Below are positions 44,554-53,780 of a DNA stretch of 64,000 nucleotides, in pieces. A program made the position numbers and the translations under genes. Positions within the stretch are counted from its first letter, which is position 1. Each line of letters opens with the position of its first letter. Source of the stretch: Bacillota bacterium. Its GTDB lineage: Bacteria > Bacillota > Clostridia > Lachnospirales > Lachnospiraceae. The stretch is taken from assembly GCA_023436225.1 (NCBI GenBank), contig JAEZKA010000025.1, positions 80,219 to 144,218 of the forward strand, read 5' to 3'. The notes under the pieces are model-generated. The model ran no database searches. It saw nothing but the letters and a program-made list of their open reading frames with translations, and had not been told where the DNA came from.

Positions 44554-45339
44554 CTAGATCCTACGGAACTTCTGGTAACGCTTCTCCAACAGCTCATCCA
44601 CCGGTAGCGCTAAGAGCTCCTGCATATCTGCTTCAATCACCGCTTTCATGTTGCCTGCCGTCCGATCATAGTCGTTGTGTGCTCCTCCCTGAGGTTCCGT
44701 AATAATACCATCGATGATATTAAATTGAAACAGATCCTGTGCGGTTAGCTTCATATCCTTCGCCGCCTGCTCTGCCTTAGAGGAATCCTTATAAAGAATA
44801 CTTGCGAAGCCCTCCGGTGATAAAATCGCATAGATAGAGTGTTCCAGCATATATACCTTATCCGCAACACCGAGTGCTAAAGCGCCACCGCTTCCGCCTT
44901 CTGAGATGACTACTGAGATGATTGGTGTTTTTAACATCATCATCTCTGCAAGGTTTACTGCAATTGCTTCTCCCTGTCCTCTCTCCTCAGCACCCAATCC
45001 ACAGAAGGCACCTGGTGTATCGATAAAGCAGATAATCGGTCTTCTGAACTTCTCTGCCTGCTTCATCAACCGAAGCGCCTTCCGGTAGCCTTCCGGATGT
45101 GGCATGGAGAAGTTTCGGGCTATATTCTCTTTCGTGTTTCTTCCCTTTTGCTGTGCAATTACGGTAACCGGAGTACTACCCAGAAAAGCAATACCACCGA
45201 CAATCGCACGATCCTCTGCGTAATACCGATCACCGTGCAGCTCAAGAAATTGATCAAAGATACGATCTATATAATCCATGCCAGTTGGTCTGACCGGCAT
45301 TCTGGCAAGCTTTACTTCTTCCCAAGGTGTAATGCTCAT
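44554..45339 (-). CDS. accA: Acetyl-CoA carboxylase carboxyltransferase subunit alpha
   Basis: The 261-residue AccA forms with AccD the carboxyltransferase that moves the carboxyl group from biotin to acetyl-CoA. Family signatures present are RPTGMDYIDRIFDQFLELHGD, the IGLGAE-type oxyanion region (PGAFCGLGAEERGQ) and ISEGGSGGALALGVADKVYMLE. The protein is shorter than E. coli AccA (about 319) because it lacks most of the N-terminal extension, as common in clostridia. It is the last gene of the fatty-acid operon. Confidence 0.96.
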   Translation of the reverse strand: MSITPWEEVKLARMPVRPTGMDYIDRIFDQFLELHGDRYYAEDRAIVGGIAFLGSTPVTVIAQQKGRNTKENIARNFSMPHPEGYRKALRLMKQAEKFRRPIICFIDTPGAFCGLGAEERGQGEAIAVNLAEMMMLKTPIISVVISEGGSGGALALGVADKVYMLEHSIYAILSPEGFASILYKDSSKAEQAAKDMKLTAQDLFQFNIIDGIITEPQGGAHNDYDRTAGNMKAVIEADMQELLALPVDELLEKRYQKFRRI

Positions 45340-45388
45340 AGCTTTACCTTCCTTTTTCTAATATCAAGCAATAATAGGACTTCACGAT

Positions 45389-46276
45389 CTAAGATTCCAA
45401 AGAATGAAGCTTAAGAATTGTTCCCAGTGTAGATTTAAGCTGGTCTCTAGTCACAATCTGATCTACAAACCCATGCTCCAATAAAAACTCCGCTCTCTGA
45501 AAGCCTTCCGGAAGCTTCTGTCCTATGGTCTGCTCAATTACCCTAGGTCCCGCAAATCCGATGAGTGCTCCCGGCTCTGCCAGAATGATATCTCCTAGCA
45601 TAGCAAAGCTGGCTGTAACACCACCTGTCGTTGGGTCTGTAAGTACAACAACATATAGTAGCCCGGCTTCATTGTGCTTTGCCACAGCTGCACTTACCTT
45701 AGCCATCTGCATCAGGGAGAATATCCCCTCCTGCATTCTGGCACCGCCGGAAGCAGTAAATACAATAACTGGTAGTCTCTCTTTGGTAGCATTTTCAAAA
45801 AGTCTTGTCAGCTTCTCACCGATTGCCGTCCCCATACTTCCCATGAAGAAAGCAGGATCCATAACACCCAGCATCGCAGGAAGGCCTTCAATCCTACCGA
45901 GTCCGGTTACTACACCGTCTACCAACCCAGTTTGTGACTGTGTTTTCACCAGCTTATCTCTGTAACCAGGGAAATCGAGTGGATCACATGTTGTCAGCTG
46001 GGCATCGAATTCCTGTAGCTCTCCATCATCCAAAATCATAGCAAAACGTTCCTTTGCAGATACCTTGAAGTTATAACCGCATTCATCACATCGTTTGAAG
46101 TTCACAAGCAACAGCTTCGTATAGATGACCTTACCGCAGCAAGGACACTTAGTCATAATTCCCTGAGGTACATTCGGTTTCTCTTCCTCTGTTTCTGTAC
46201 GAACGATATCCTGCGGTCTGGCACGATATATTTTTGAGGTTGCATATTGCTTCGGTTTAAATGGATTCTTATTCAT
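45389..46276 (-). CDS. accD: Acetyl-CoA carboxylase carboxyltransferase subunit beta
   Basis: The 295-residue AccD has the N-terminal zinc ribbon (CPCCGKVIYTKLL and CDECGYNF) and the carboxyltransferase core with FTASGGARMQEGIFSLMQMAK and GPRVIEQTIGQKLPEGFQ. It binds acetyl-CoA and partners AccA, whose gene starts 49 bp downstream. It begins 6 bp after accC, so translation may be coupled. Confidence 0.97.
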   Translation of the reverse strand: MNKNPFKPKQYATSKIYRARPQDIVRTETEEEKPNVPQGIMTKCPCCGKVIYTKLLLVNFKRCDECGYNFKVSAKERFAMILDDGELQEFDAQLTTCDPLDFPGYRDKLVKTQSQTGLVDGVVTGLGRIEGLPAMLGVMDPAFFMGSMGTAIGEKLTRLFENATKERLPVIVFTASGGARMQEGIFSLMQMAKVSAAVAKHNEAGLLYVVVLTDPTTGGVTASFAMLGDIILAEPGALIGFAGPRVIEQTIGQKLPEGFQRAEFLLEHGFVDQIVTRDQLKSTLGTILKLHSLES

Positions 46277-46282
46277 CTTTTA

Positions 46283-47614
46283 TTATCCCTCAATTAATCC
46301 GGTATGATATCTTCCAGTTAGGATTTCCTCCCGTTCCAAAAGCTCATACTGATATTCCACATTGGTCTGAATGCCATCAATCATCAGTTCCGACAATGCC
46401 CTCTTCATTCGACCAATCGCCTCATCCCTGTCTCTTCCATAGGCAATCACCTTAGCAAGCATGGAATCATAACAGGAAGGAACCTGATAGCCAGGATACA
46501 GGGCACTGTCAACACGGACACCGAAGCCTCCAGGAAACAGTACATTCTCTATGCGTCCGGGACAGGGCATGAAGTTCTTCGCCGGGTCCTCCGCATTAAT
46601 TCTACACTCAATTGCATGACCGCAGAATTCTATGTTCTCCTGGCGGTATGGCATCTCCTCACCATAGGCTATTCTAATCTGAGCCTTAATCATATCGATT
46701 CCTGTTACCATCTCTGTCACGGGGTGCTCTACTTGGATTCGGGTATTCATTTCCATGAAATAGTAATTCCCCTGCTGATCGAGCAAGAACTCTATGGTTC
46801 CGGCATTGGTGTATCCAGTAGCCTCAGCTGCTTTCACAGCAGCCAAACCCATCCTACTACGAAGCTCCGGTGTCATTATTGCTGAAGGTGACTCCTCAAT
46901 CATCTTCTGATGCCTTCTCTGGACAGAACAATCCCTCTCTCCAAGATGAACTACATTACCATGATTGTCTGCAAGTATCTGAAACTCTATGTGCTTGGGA
47001 TGAACGATTAGCTTCTCAATGTATACCCTATCATCCGAAAAGGAGGCTTTGGCTTCTGCCTTGGCAGAATGATATGCCTTTTCTAAATCCTCTGCATTAA
47101 AAACAGCTCTCATGCCCTTTCCACCACCACCGGCAGATGCCTTAATCATTACAGGATAACCGATTGTCTGTGCCAGATGGATTGCGTCCTTGACTGTCTC
47201 AACCTCTCCTTCGGAACCCGGTATAACCGGAACACCGGCTTTCTGCATCGTCTCTCTTGCCCTGGACTTATTGCCCAGCAAATCAATCGTATCTGCTTTC
47301 GGGCCGATAAAGGTGATATTGCAATCCTCACACATTCTTGCAAAGGAGCTATTCTCCGATAGGAAGCCAAACCCCGGATGAATAGCAGTAGCACCAGTTA
47401 AAACCGTTGCGCTGATAATATTCTGAATATTAAGGTAGCTATCCTTTGACCTTGCTGGACCAATACATACCGCTTCATCTGCCAGCATTACATGCAAGGC
47501 CTCCTTATCTGCTTCGGAATAAACAGCGACAGTTTCAATACCCATTTCCTTGCAGGCGCGGATGATTCTGACTGCAATCTCTCCACGGTTCGCTATTAAA
47601 ATCTTCTTAAACAT
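46283..47614 (-). CDS. accC: Biotin carboxylase
   Basis: The 443-residue AccC has an N-terminal FKKILIANRGEIAVRIIRAC, the ATP-grasp GGGGKGMR loop, HIEFQILAD and the FMEMNTRIQVEHPVTE catalytic segment. It carboxylates the biotin on AccB with bicarbonate and ATP. AAGGAGAA before the ATG at 47614 fixes the start; the longer open frame from 47650 has no ribosome site. It follows fabZ by 44 bp. Confidence 0.98.
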   Translation of the reverse strand: MFKKILIANRGEIAVRIIRACKEMGIETVAVYSEADKEALHVMLADEAVCIGPARSKDSYLNIQNIISATVLTGATAIHPGFGFLSENSSFARMCEDCNITFIGPKADTIDLLGNKSRARETMQKAGVPVIPGSEGEVETVKDAIHLAQTIGYPVMIKASAGGGGKGMRAVFNAEDLEKAYHSAKAEAKASFSDDRVYIEKLIVHPKHIEFQILADNHGNVVHLGERDCSVQRRHQKMIEESPSAIMTPELRSRMGLAAVKAAEATGYTNAGTIEFLLDQQGNYYFMEMNTRIQVEHPVTEMVTGIDMIKAQIRIAYGEEMPYRQENIEFCGHAIECRINAEDPAKNFMPCPGRIENVLFPGGFGVRVDSALYPGYQVPSCYDSMLAKVIAYGRDRDEAIGRMKRALSELMIDGIQTNVEYQYELLEREEILTGRYHTGLIEG

Positions 47615-47658
47615 CGCATTTCTCCTTGATTTGTCCAACTTACAATACATGTCAGGTA

Positions 47659-48084
47659 TTATGCTCCGATTGCAAAAGTCAGGATGGCTTCTACTGCCAC
47701 CTCATCCTCCACGTAGGCTATTGCCGTGCCTACCCCGAAGCTACCTTTGCTCTTTGTTATCTCAACCTCTAACGTCAGCACATCGCCCGGAATAACCTGT
47801 CGCTTAAATTTAACCTTATCTATTCCACCGAAATAAACGATTTTGCCTTCATTTCCTTCTACTGTCAACATACAGATTGCTCCTGTCTGAGCAAGAGCTT
47901 CTAATATTAACACTCCGGGCATAACTGCCTTCCCGGGGAAATGTCCTTGAAAGAAGGGCTCATTCATCGTCACACACTTCCTGCCAGTGGCACGTTTTCC
48001 CGGCTCCAAGTCGACTACTCGGTCGAGTAATAAAAATGGTGTACGATGAGGCAGGATTTTTTGTATCTCATCAACATTTAACAT
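47659..48084 (-). CDS. fabZ: 3-hydroxyacyl-ACP dehydratase
   Basis: The 141-residue hotdog protein has IQKILPHRTPFLLLDRV and the active-site FFQGHFPGKAVMPGVLILEALAQ with His48 and Glu62. It dehydrates 3-hydroxyacyl-ACP to trans-2-enoyl-ACP. The start at 48084 gives the normal family length; an in-frame ATG at 48096 is possible, and ribosome sites are weak for both. It lies between accB and accC as in other FabK-type operons. Confidence 0.96.
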   Translation of the reverse strand: MLNVDEIQKILPHRTPFLLLDRVVDLEPGKRATGRKCVTMNEPFFQGHFPGKAVMPGVLILEALAQTGAICMLTVEGNEGKIVYFGGIDKVKFKRQVIPGDVLTLEVEITKSKGSFGVGTAIAYVEDEVAVEAILTFAIGA

Positions 48085-48169
48085 TATAGTTACCATACCT
48101 TTCTCATAGACAGCTAATTTGGTACTTTTCAAAATTACCGTATAGCCGGTAATTACTCCCATCGTTCCA

Positions 48170-48685
48170 CTACTTTATAAGGAACATAGGTTGCCCGAAT
48201 TCTACCATTTCCTCGTTGTCTACCAAAACTTTTACAATTTCTCCATCATGCTCACTTTCAATTTCGTTCATCAGCTTCATTGCCTCTATGATACAGATGG
48301 GCTGCCCCTTCTTTATCTTATCTCCTACTTTCACAAAAGCAGGTTTATCCGGGGAGGGCTGTGAATAGAAGGTTCCCACCATCGGAGATACCAGCTTCTT
48401 ATAGCTTGCTTCATCATCGATGTCCCCTGCTGCTGGTACTGTAGAAGTTATATTGCCGGTCATATTCGAAGCAATCTGACTTACTGTCTGAGGATAGCTC
48501 ATTGTATGCGTACCCAGCGGATAGGGTAACTGATTCTGTGTGAATGCAGCATTGGAACACGGATCCACAGAGGGCTTATGCGCCTTCTCCAGACAGATAC
48601 GAAAACCTTCTTCTTCTATCTCAAGCTTCGTTAATTCTGTCTGATCCATTTCCTTCATCAAGTTGATAATTGCCTTGTAATCCAT
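48170..48685 (-). CDS. accB: Biotin carboxyl carrier protein of acetyl-CoA carboxylase
   Basis: The 171-residue AccB has an N-terminal dimerisation helix region, a flexible linker (about residues 40-98) and a C-terminal biotinyl domain from PMVGTFYSQPSPDKPAF to EAMKLMNE, with Lys137 as biotinylation site. GGAGG before ATG 48685 defines the start. The biotin shuttles between AccC and AccAD. Confidence 0.97.
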   Translation of the reverse strand: MDYKAIINLMKEMDQTELTKLEIEEEGFRICLEKAHKPSVDPCSNAAFTQNQLPYPLGTHTMSYPQTVSQIASNMTGNITSTVPAAGDIDDEASYKKLVSPMVGTFYSQPSPDKPAFVKVGDKIKKGQPICIIEAMKLMNEIESEHDGEIVKVLVDNEEMVEFGQPMFLIK

Positions 48686-48733
48686 AATTTGCCTCCATAA
48701 TTCCACTGTCGAATAAAATCTTAATCCTTCAAA

Positions 48734-49972
48734 CTATTCACTTATATTTTTGAATAATAATGTAGCATTATGTCCCCCAAAGCCTAAGGAGTTGGACATA
48801 GTATAGACAAGCTTTGCTGGTCTCCCAATATTAGCTACATAATCCAGATCACATTCCTCATCAATAACCTTCAATCCGATTGTAGGCGGTATGAAGCTTC
48901 GCTCCATAGCCTTAATACAGACGACTGCTTCAACTGCTCCTGCAGCTCCGAGAAGATGTCCTATCATCGACTTGGTTGAGCTTACCGGAATCCGATAAGC
49001 TGCCTCCCCCATTGCCAGCTTAATGGCAGCTGTCTCGATGCGGTCATTCGTCGGTGTACTGGTTCCATGGGCATTGATATATGAAATATCGTCCGCGGTG
49101 ACATTTGCCTCCTCCATCGCCAGCTTCATAGCCCTTGCACCACCCTCTCCTTCGGGAGACGGAGCGGTAATATGATAAGCATCTCCAGTTGTACCATAGC
49201 CTACGACTTCCGCATAGATTTTCGCACCTCGAGCCTTCGCATGTTCATATTCTTCCAGTAATAAGATACCAGCACCTTCCCCCATAACGAAGCCGTCTCG
49301 CTCCTTATCAAAGGGAATGGATGCTCTTGTCGGATCGCTACTGGTAGATAATGCGGTCAACGCTGAGAAGCCTGCTACTCCCAACGGAGTAATCGCTCCT
49401 TCCGTGCCACCTGCCAATATGAGATCCGCATAACCATGCTTAATACTGCGGAAGGCTTCACCGATGCAGTTATTGCCTGTTGCACAAGCAGTTACAACAT
49501 TGGTGCATATGCCGTTTGCACCAAATTGAATAGCAATATTACCTGCTGCCATATTTGTGATGGTCATTGGAATAAACAACGGATTTATACGCTTTGGTCC
49601 TTTTTCAATCAGGGTCTTTGTCTCTTTCTCAATAAGCCCGATACTGCCGATACCGGAGCCAACAATAACTCCGAAACGGTCTCGGTTAATATTCTCGAGA
49701 TTGATACCCGAATCCTCGACTGCCTCCTTTGCAGCAGCTACTGCAAACTGAGAGAAGCGGTCCATTCTTCTGGCATCCTTTGAATCCATGTATTTTTTAG
49801 GTTCAAAATCCTTAACCTCTGCTGCGAGCTTTACCTGAAAGCCTTCTGTATCAAATGCTTTGATGCAGTCGATACCACAGACTCCCGCCTGTATGCTATG
49901 AAAGAATTCCTCTACACTATTACCGATTGGGGTAATAGCACCCATACCTGTAACAACTACTCTATAATTCAT
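48734..49972 (-). CDS. fabF: 3-oxoacyl-ACP synthase II
   Basis: The 412-residue condensing enzyme has the catalytic triad of FabF: Cys163 in VVTACATGNN, His in NAHGTSTPTND and His in GHLLGAAGAVEAV. It elongates acyl-ACP with malonyl-ACP. AGAGG lies before the ATG. A 183-bp gap separates it from fabG; I found no clear promoter or terminator there. Confidence 0.98.
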   Translation of the reverse strand: MNYRVVVTGMGAITPIGNSVEEFFHSIQAGVCGIDCIKAFDTEGFQVKLAAEVKDFEPKKYMDSKDARRMDRFSQFAVAAAKEAVEDSGINLENINRDRFGVIVGSGIGSIGLIEKETKTLIEKGPKRINPLFIPMTITNMAAGNIAIQFGANGICTNVVTACATGNNCIGEAFRSIKHGYADLILAGGTEGAITPLGVAGFSALTALSTSSDPTRASIPFDKERDGFVMGEGAGILLLEEYEHAKARGAKIYAEVVGYGTTGDAYHITAPSPEGEGGARAMKLAMEEANVTADDISYINAHGTSTPTNDRIETAAIKLAMGEAAYRIPVSSTKSMIGHLLGAAGAVEAVVCIKAMERSFIPPTIGLKVIDEECDLDYVANIGRPAKLVYTMSNSLGFGGHNATLLFKNISE

Positions 49973-50155
49973 ATCTAACCTCTCTTTACACCGTTCTCGG
50001 CGTCAGTATTTATAAAGGCATCTATTCTTTGAATCCATGTATTTCATCTATGCTGGTGCGTCTATACTTAAATCTTTGGTACAATTTACATTTCGTTATC
50101 TTCACTAGCCAACATGGGCTGCTTTCATAGTATTTTTAATCCAAAGATTATTACT

Positions 50156-50896
50156 TTACATTGCAAGACCACCGTCTACTTGAAGCACCTGCCCCGTGAT
50201 ATAACTCGCAGCCTCAGAAGCTAAGAAGCTGACAGCACCGGCTACCTCACTTGCAAATCCATAACGTCTTAACGGTATATTCGCAATCATTGTCTCCTTC
50301 ACCTTATCGGACAGCTGCTCTGTCATATCTGTCTCAATAAAGCCGGGTGCAACACAATTTACTGTGATACCGCGGGAAGAAAGCTCTCTTGCCACTGCCT
50401 TTGTCATACCAATCACTCCGGCTTTGGAAGCCGCATAATTTGCCTGTCCCACATTACCGGTAATTCCAACCACGGAAGAAATATTGATGATCTTTCCACT
50501 TCGTTGCTTCAGCATTACGGATGCTGCGTACTTAGTGCATAAGAAGGTTCCCTTCAAATTCGTATCAATTACACTGTCAAAATCCTGTTCTGTCATACGC
50601 ATCAGCAAACTATCCTTGGTAATTCCGGCGTTATTCACTAAAACATCCAATCTGCCATACTGCTTTACCGCTTCTTCAATCAGTCTCTTAGCATCCTCTT
50701 CCTTACTGATATCAGCCTGTACCGCGATTGCTTCACCTCCGGTACTTCTGATGAAGTCTATAACCTCTTCGACATGCTTCACGCTACTGCGATAATTTAT
50801 TACTATCTTGGAGCCGTTCTCGGCAAGCTGTATGGCGATTGCCTTGCCAATTCCTCTTCCTGCTCCTGTGATTACTGCAACCTTTCCCTTCAGCAT
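50156..50896 (-). CDS. fabG: 3-oxoacyl-ACP reductase
   Basis: The 246-residue short-chain dehydrogenase has the NADPH motif GAGRGIGKAIA, NNAGITKD, the catalytic ISSVVG serine and YAASK (Tyr154, Lys158), and the C-terminal ITGQVLQVDGGLAM. It reduces 3-oxoacyl-ACP. It lies 16 bp after fabD. Confidence 0.97.
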   Translation of the reverse strand: MLKGKVAVITGAGRGIGKAIAIQLAENGSKIVINYRSSVKHVEEVIDFIRSTGGEAIAVQADISKEEDAKRLIEEAVKQYGRLDVLVNNAGITKDSLLMRMTEQDFDSVIDTNLKGTFLCTKYAASVMLKQRSGKIINISSVVGITGNVGQANYAASKAGVIGMTKAVARELSSRGITVNCVAPGFIETDMTEQLSDKVKETMIANIPLRRYGFASEVAGAVSFLASEAASYITGQVLQVDGGLAM

Positions 50897-50912
50897 TCTA
50901 TATGTTTCCTTT

Positions 50913-51854
50913 CTATTTCCATGCCTGCATCGCCTTTGTAGCAGCTTCTAGGGAAGCGATATCCTCTACATTTTGGATATTCAACCCTCGATCTATCTTC
51001 CTGACAAATCCGGATAAGGTCTTACCCGGTCCAATTTCAATAAAATCTGTCACCCCATCGGCTATCATCCTGCGAAGAGTCTGTTCCCATAACACACTGC
51101 TCATTACCTGCTGATACAATAGGTCCTTCACCTGACTGATACTCTGGATATATTCAGCATTAACATTACTAATCACCGGAGTCATCAGCTCACCGAGTAG
51201 TAATTTATCGAACTCCAGCTTCAATCGGTCAGCCGCCGGCTTAAGCATTGAGGTATGAAAGGGTGCGCTTACCGGCAAATCTATGGTCTTCATAGCTCCC
51301 TTTTCCTTCGCCAGCCTTGCCGCTTCCTCCACCGCTTCTATCTCACCTCCGATGACGATCTGTCCGGGGCAATTAAAGTTAGCCGGTTCAACAAGACCGA
51401 AGGGCTTTGCTTCCTCACAGGCTTCTCTTATCTTATCCTCTGACAGATTGAGAACGGCACACATCTTGCCTACCCCTGCCGGTACCGCCTCCTGCATGAA
51501 GCGGCCACGTTTACGAACCAACTCTACCACCTGAGATAGGTTGAAGACTCCTGCTGCAGTTAAAGCAGAATACTCGCCAAGGCTAAGACCTGCCATCACA
51601 TCGGGAACAATACCCTGTTCGCGTACTGCCAAATAGACTGCCAAAGACATCGTCACCACAGCCGGCTGCGTATTCTCTGTCAGATCAAGCTCTTCCTTCG
51701 TTCCTGTAAGTATCAGCTTACTAAGGTCAAAGCCTAAGCAATCGCTCGCTTCCTCAAAGACCTGCCTGCATACCGGATAAGCTTCATAAAGCTCTTTGCC
51801 CATTCCGATATACTGAGCTCCCTGTCCAGCAAATATAAAAGCTATCTTTCCCAT
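50913..51854 (-). CDS. fabD: Malonyl-CoA:ACP transacylase
   Basis: The 313-residue protein shows IAFIFAGQGAQYIGMG, the nucleophile motif GLSLGEYSAL with Ser91, and VSAPFHTSML with the catalytic His. It loads malonyl onto ACP. GGAGG before ATG 51854 is preferred to the longer open frame from 51875. It follows fabK by 34 bp. Confidence 0.98.
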   Translation of the reverse strand: MGKIAFIFAGQGAQYIGMGKELYEAYPVCRQVFEEASDCLGFDLSKLILTGTKEELDLTENTQPAVVTMSLAVYLAVREQGIVPDVMAGLSLGEYSALTAAGVFNLSQVVELVRKRGRFMQEAVPAGVGKMCAVLNLSEDKIREACEEAKPFGLVEPANFNCPGQIVIGGEIEAVEEAARLAKEKGAMKTIDLPVSAPFHTSMLKPAADRLKLEFDKLLLGELMTPVISNVNAEYIQSISQVKDLLYQQVMSSVLWEQTLRRMIADGVTDFIEIGPGKTLSGFVRKIDRGLNIQNVEDIASLEAATKAMQAWK

Positions 51855-51888
51855 ATATCCTCCATCTTCAGACATAATATATATTTAT

Positions 51889-52818
51889 CTATATCTGATT
51901 GCTCAAAAGCAGATTTACCTCATTAAGCAATTCCTTAATAATGTCGTTACAGCTTTGTTCTTTATTTACCATAGCTGCAACCTGACCTGCCATGACACTA
52001 CCGAATTCCATATCGCCTTGTATTACCGCCTTCGCCAATGCTCCAACACCAAGCTGTTCAAGCTCTTCCGTGGATGCATTTGTTGCTTCTAGTTCGATAA
52101 ATTTGCGGCTCAGCTTATTCTTCAGGGTTCTAACAGGATGACCAGTAGATCGTCCTGTAACAACCGTATCAATATCCTTTGCACTAAGTACTTTCTGCTT
52201 ATAATTAGGGTGAATGGTACATTCATGAGCAGTCAGGAAACGAGTTCCTATCTGTACCGCTTCTGCACCCAACATAAAGGCTGCTGCCATGCCTCTGCCA
52301 TCCGCTATACCGCCTGCTGCAATCACAGGTACCTCTACTGCATCCACAACCTGAGGAACTAAAACCATAGTTGTCAGTTCTCCCACATGTCCACCGGACT
52401 CAGTACCTTCTGCTATCACGGCATCTGCACCACTTCGTACCATTCGTTTTGCTATGGCAACAGAGGGAACTACCGGAATCACTTTAATCCCATGTTCTTT
52501 CCACATCTGCATATATTTACCCGGTGCTCCAGCTCCAGTAGTGACCACTTTAACTCCCTCTTCACAGACCATATTAGCGATATCGTCCGCAAATTCACTC
52601 AGAAGCATGATATTAACACCAAAAGGCTTATTGGTTAATTCCTTCGCCTTTCTAACTTCACCTCGAATCAACTCCACCGGTGCAGTCCCTCCAGCAATAA
52701 TACCTAATCCACCCGCCTCCGATACTGCAGAAGCAAGGGAGGCGTCTGAAATTCTAGCCATTGCGCCTTGGAAGATTGGATACTCAATATTCAGTAAATC
52801 GCATACTCTAGATTTCAT
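51889..52818 (-). CDS. fabK: FMN-dependent enoyl-ACP reductase II
   Basis: The 309-residue TIM-barrel flavoprotein starts CDLLNIEYPIFQGAMARISD and has LGIIAGGTAP, VNIMLLSEFAD, the AEGTESGGHVG phosphate-binding segment and the HPVRTLKNKL region typical of FabK. It performs the last reduction of the cycle with NAD(P)H. There is no fabI in the window, so this is the only candidate reductase here, and triclosan tolerance would be expected. Confidence 0.96.
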   Translation of the reverse strand: MKSRVCDLLNIEYPIFQGAMARISDASLASAVSEAGGLGIIAGGTAPVELIRGEVRKAKELTNKPFGVNIMLLSEFADDIANMVCEEGVKVVTTGAGAPGKYMQMWKEHGIKVIPVVPSVAIAKRMVRSGADAVIAEGTESGGHVGELTTMVLVPQVVDAVEVPVIAAGGIADGRGMAAAFMLGAEAVQIGTRFLTAHECTIHPNYKQKVLSAKDIDTVVTGRSTGHPVRTLKNKLSRKFIELEATNASTEELEQLGVGALAKAVIQGDMEFGSVMAGQVAAMVNKEQSCNDIIKELLNEVNLLLSNQI

Positions 52819-52885
52819 CCTCTTACCAACTCCATTCCGCCGCTAATAGCGGCACAAATACTCAGGAAATAGATAATCCCATTAA

Positions 52886-53119
52886 TTATTCTTCACTTCT
52901 GCTGTTCAAATACTTCTCGATGTCACCGATTGTTCCGATACTCTCTGTATCCTCGGTAGGAATTTCAATACCAAACTCTTCCTCTAAGGACATAATAATC
53001 TGGAATAAATCGAGAGAATCTGCATTTAAATCCTCCTTTAAGGAAGTCTCCTGTGTTAACTCAGCTACTTCTACTCCTAATTGATCTGCTACAACCTCTT
53101 TAATCTTGTTTAAATCCAT
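52886..53119 (-). CDS. acpP: Acyl carrier protein
   Basis: The 77-residue acidic helical protein has LNADSLDLFQIIMSLEEEFG, with Ser35 as phosphopantetheine site. An in-frame ATG at 53131 abuts the GGAGG and cannot use it, so ATG 53119 (12-nt spacing) is taken. It carries the growing acyl chain. It is the first gene after the repeat-rich 846-nt gap behind fabH, and its ribosome site lies in an alternating pairing region. Confidence 0.95.
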   Translation of the reverse strand: MDLNKIKEVVADQLGVEVAELTQETSLKEDLNADSLDLFQIIMSLEEEFGIEIPTEDTESIGTIGDIEKYLNSRSEE

Positions 53120-53131
53120 AGTCTTTTTCAT

Positions 53132-53190
53132 CCTCCATAGATACGGAGGACTACCTCCTTTTCATTTTATCAGGGAGGAGCCTTGCTCCT
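53132..53190 (-). promoter_or_regulatory. acpP leader: alternative pairing of three Shine-Dalgarno-like blocks
   Basis: On the minus strand GGAGG (53158-53154), CCTCC (53149-53145) and GGAGG (53136-53132) follow each other. The middle block can pair with either side, masking or freeing the acpP ribosome site. A further GGAG/CTCC stem lies just upstream (53177-53189). Confidence 0.5.
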
Positions 53191-53212
53191 TCCATATTGT
53201 TTGTTGTGATAG

Positions 53213-53231
53213 AACCGCATACCATGCGGTT
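53213..53231. repeat. 8-bp perfect hairpin upstream of acpP
   Basis: AACCGCAT/ATGCGGTT with a 3-nt loop, in the acpP leader region. No T-tract follows; it could be a leader stem or a protein site. Confidence 0.45.
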
Positions 53232-53502
53232 TGAGAACAATATGCGTATTTTAGTGTTAATCGCACAATTTATGATTAAGGGTCAATCACCCAATAATCC
53301 GCTTTAAATTCTTACCTTCCATTACCTATCCAGTCATACCATGTTCAAAATTCATATGTCATAAATCCTTTTAAGCATCCTTACAAACTGCTTCAATTTT
53401 TAAATTAAAATATTTGAAGTATATATCCGTAAAGAACCTAACGTATCTTCAGAATAGATACCCCTACTAATCCTATAATAAAAACTCACTCTTCATCAAT
53501 TA

Positions 53503-53760
53503 TACCAGGATATAGACTTCTTAAGCTTTTCACTCAGCTCTTCGTTAAAGATACTTGGTCTGGGCTTTCTTAAGCATTGAAACTCATTTAACGTCAAGGA
53601 TACTTGGTTATGGGCTTCTTAATCAATGAATCTGATTTATCGAAAAATATACTTGGTTATGGCCCAACTTAATAATATCTCTCAGCTCTTCGTTAAAGTT
53701 ACTTGGTCTGGGCTTTCTTAAGCATTGAAATTCATTTAACGTCAAGGATACCTAGCTATA
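53503..53760. repeat. Tandem array of about five 49-bp degenerate repeats between fabH and acpP
   Basis: A TACYWRG core starts at 53503, 53552, 53601, 53650, 53700 and 53749, a spacing of 49, 49, 49, 50 and 49. Units share GGGCTTTCTTAAG-like and TCATTTAACGTCAAG-like blocks. Units starting 53552 and 53700 are almost identical. No ORF with a ribosome site crosses the array, and 53232-53502 is AT-rich with one loose palindrome (CTTCAA...TTGAAG, near 53392-53420). Confidence 0.8.
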
Positions 53761-53780
53761 ATCTCTTGTAACGTATATCC

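Noticed and set aside
44554..53131. Second promoter inside the fatty-acid operon
   Set aside because: The gaps were read for TTGACA/TATAAT-like pairs. Only weak matches were found, for instance upstream of acpP (TTGAAG-17-TAAAAG), not enough to annotate.
53503..53760. CRISPR array
   Set aside because: The period is 49 bp, but the units have diverged along the whole length, there are no unique spacers between conserved repeats, and no cas gene is in the window.
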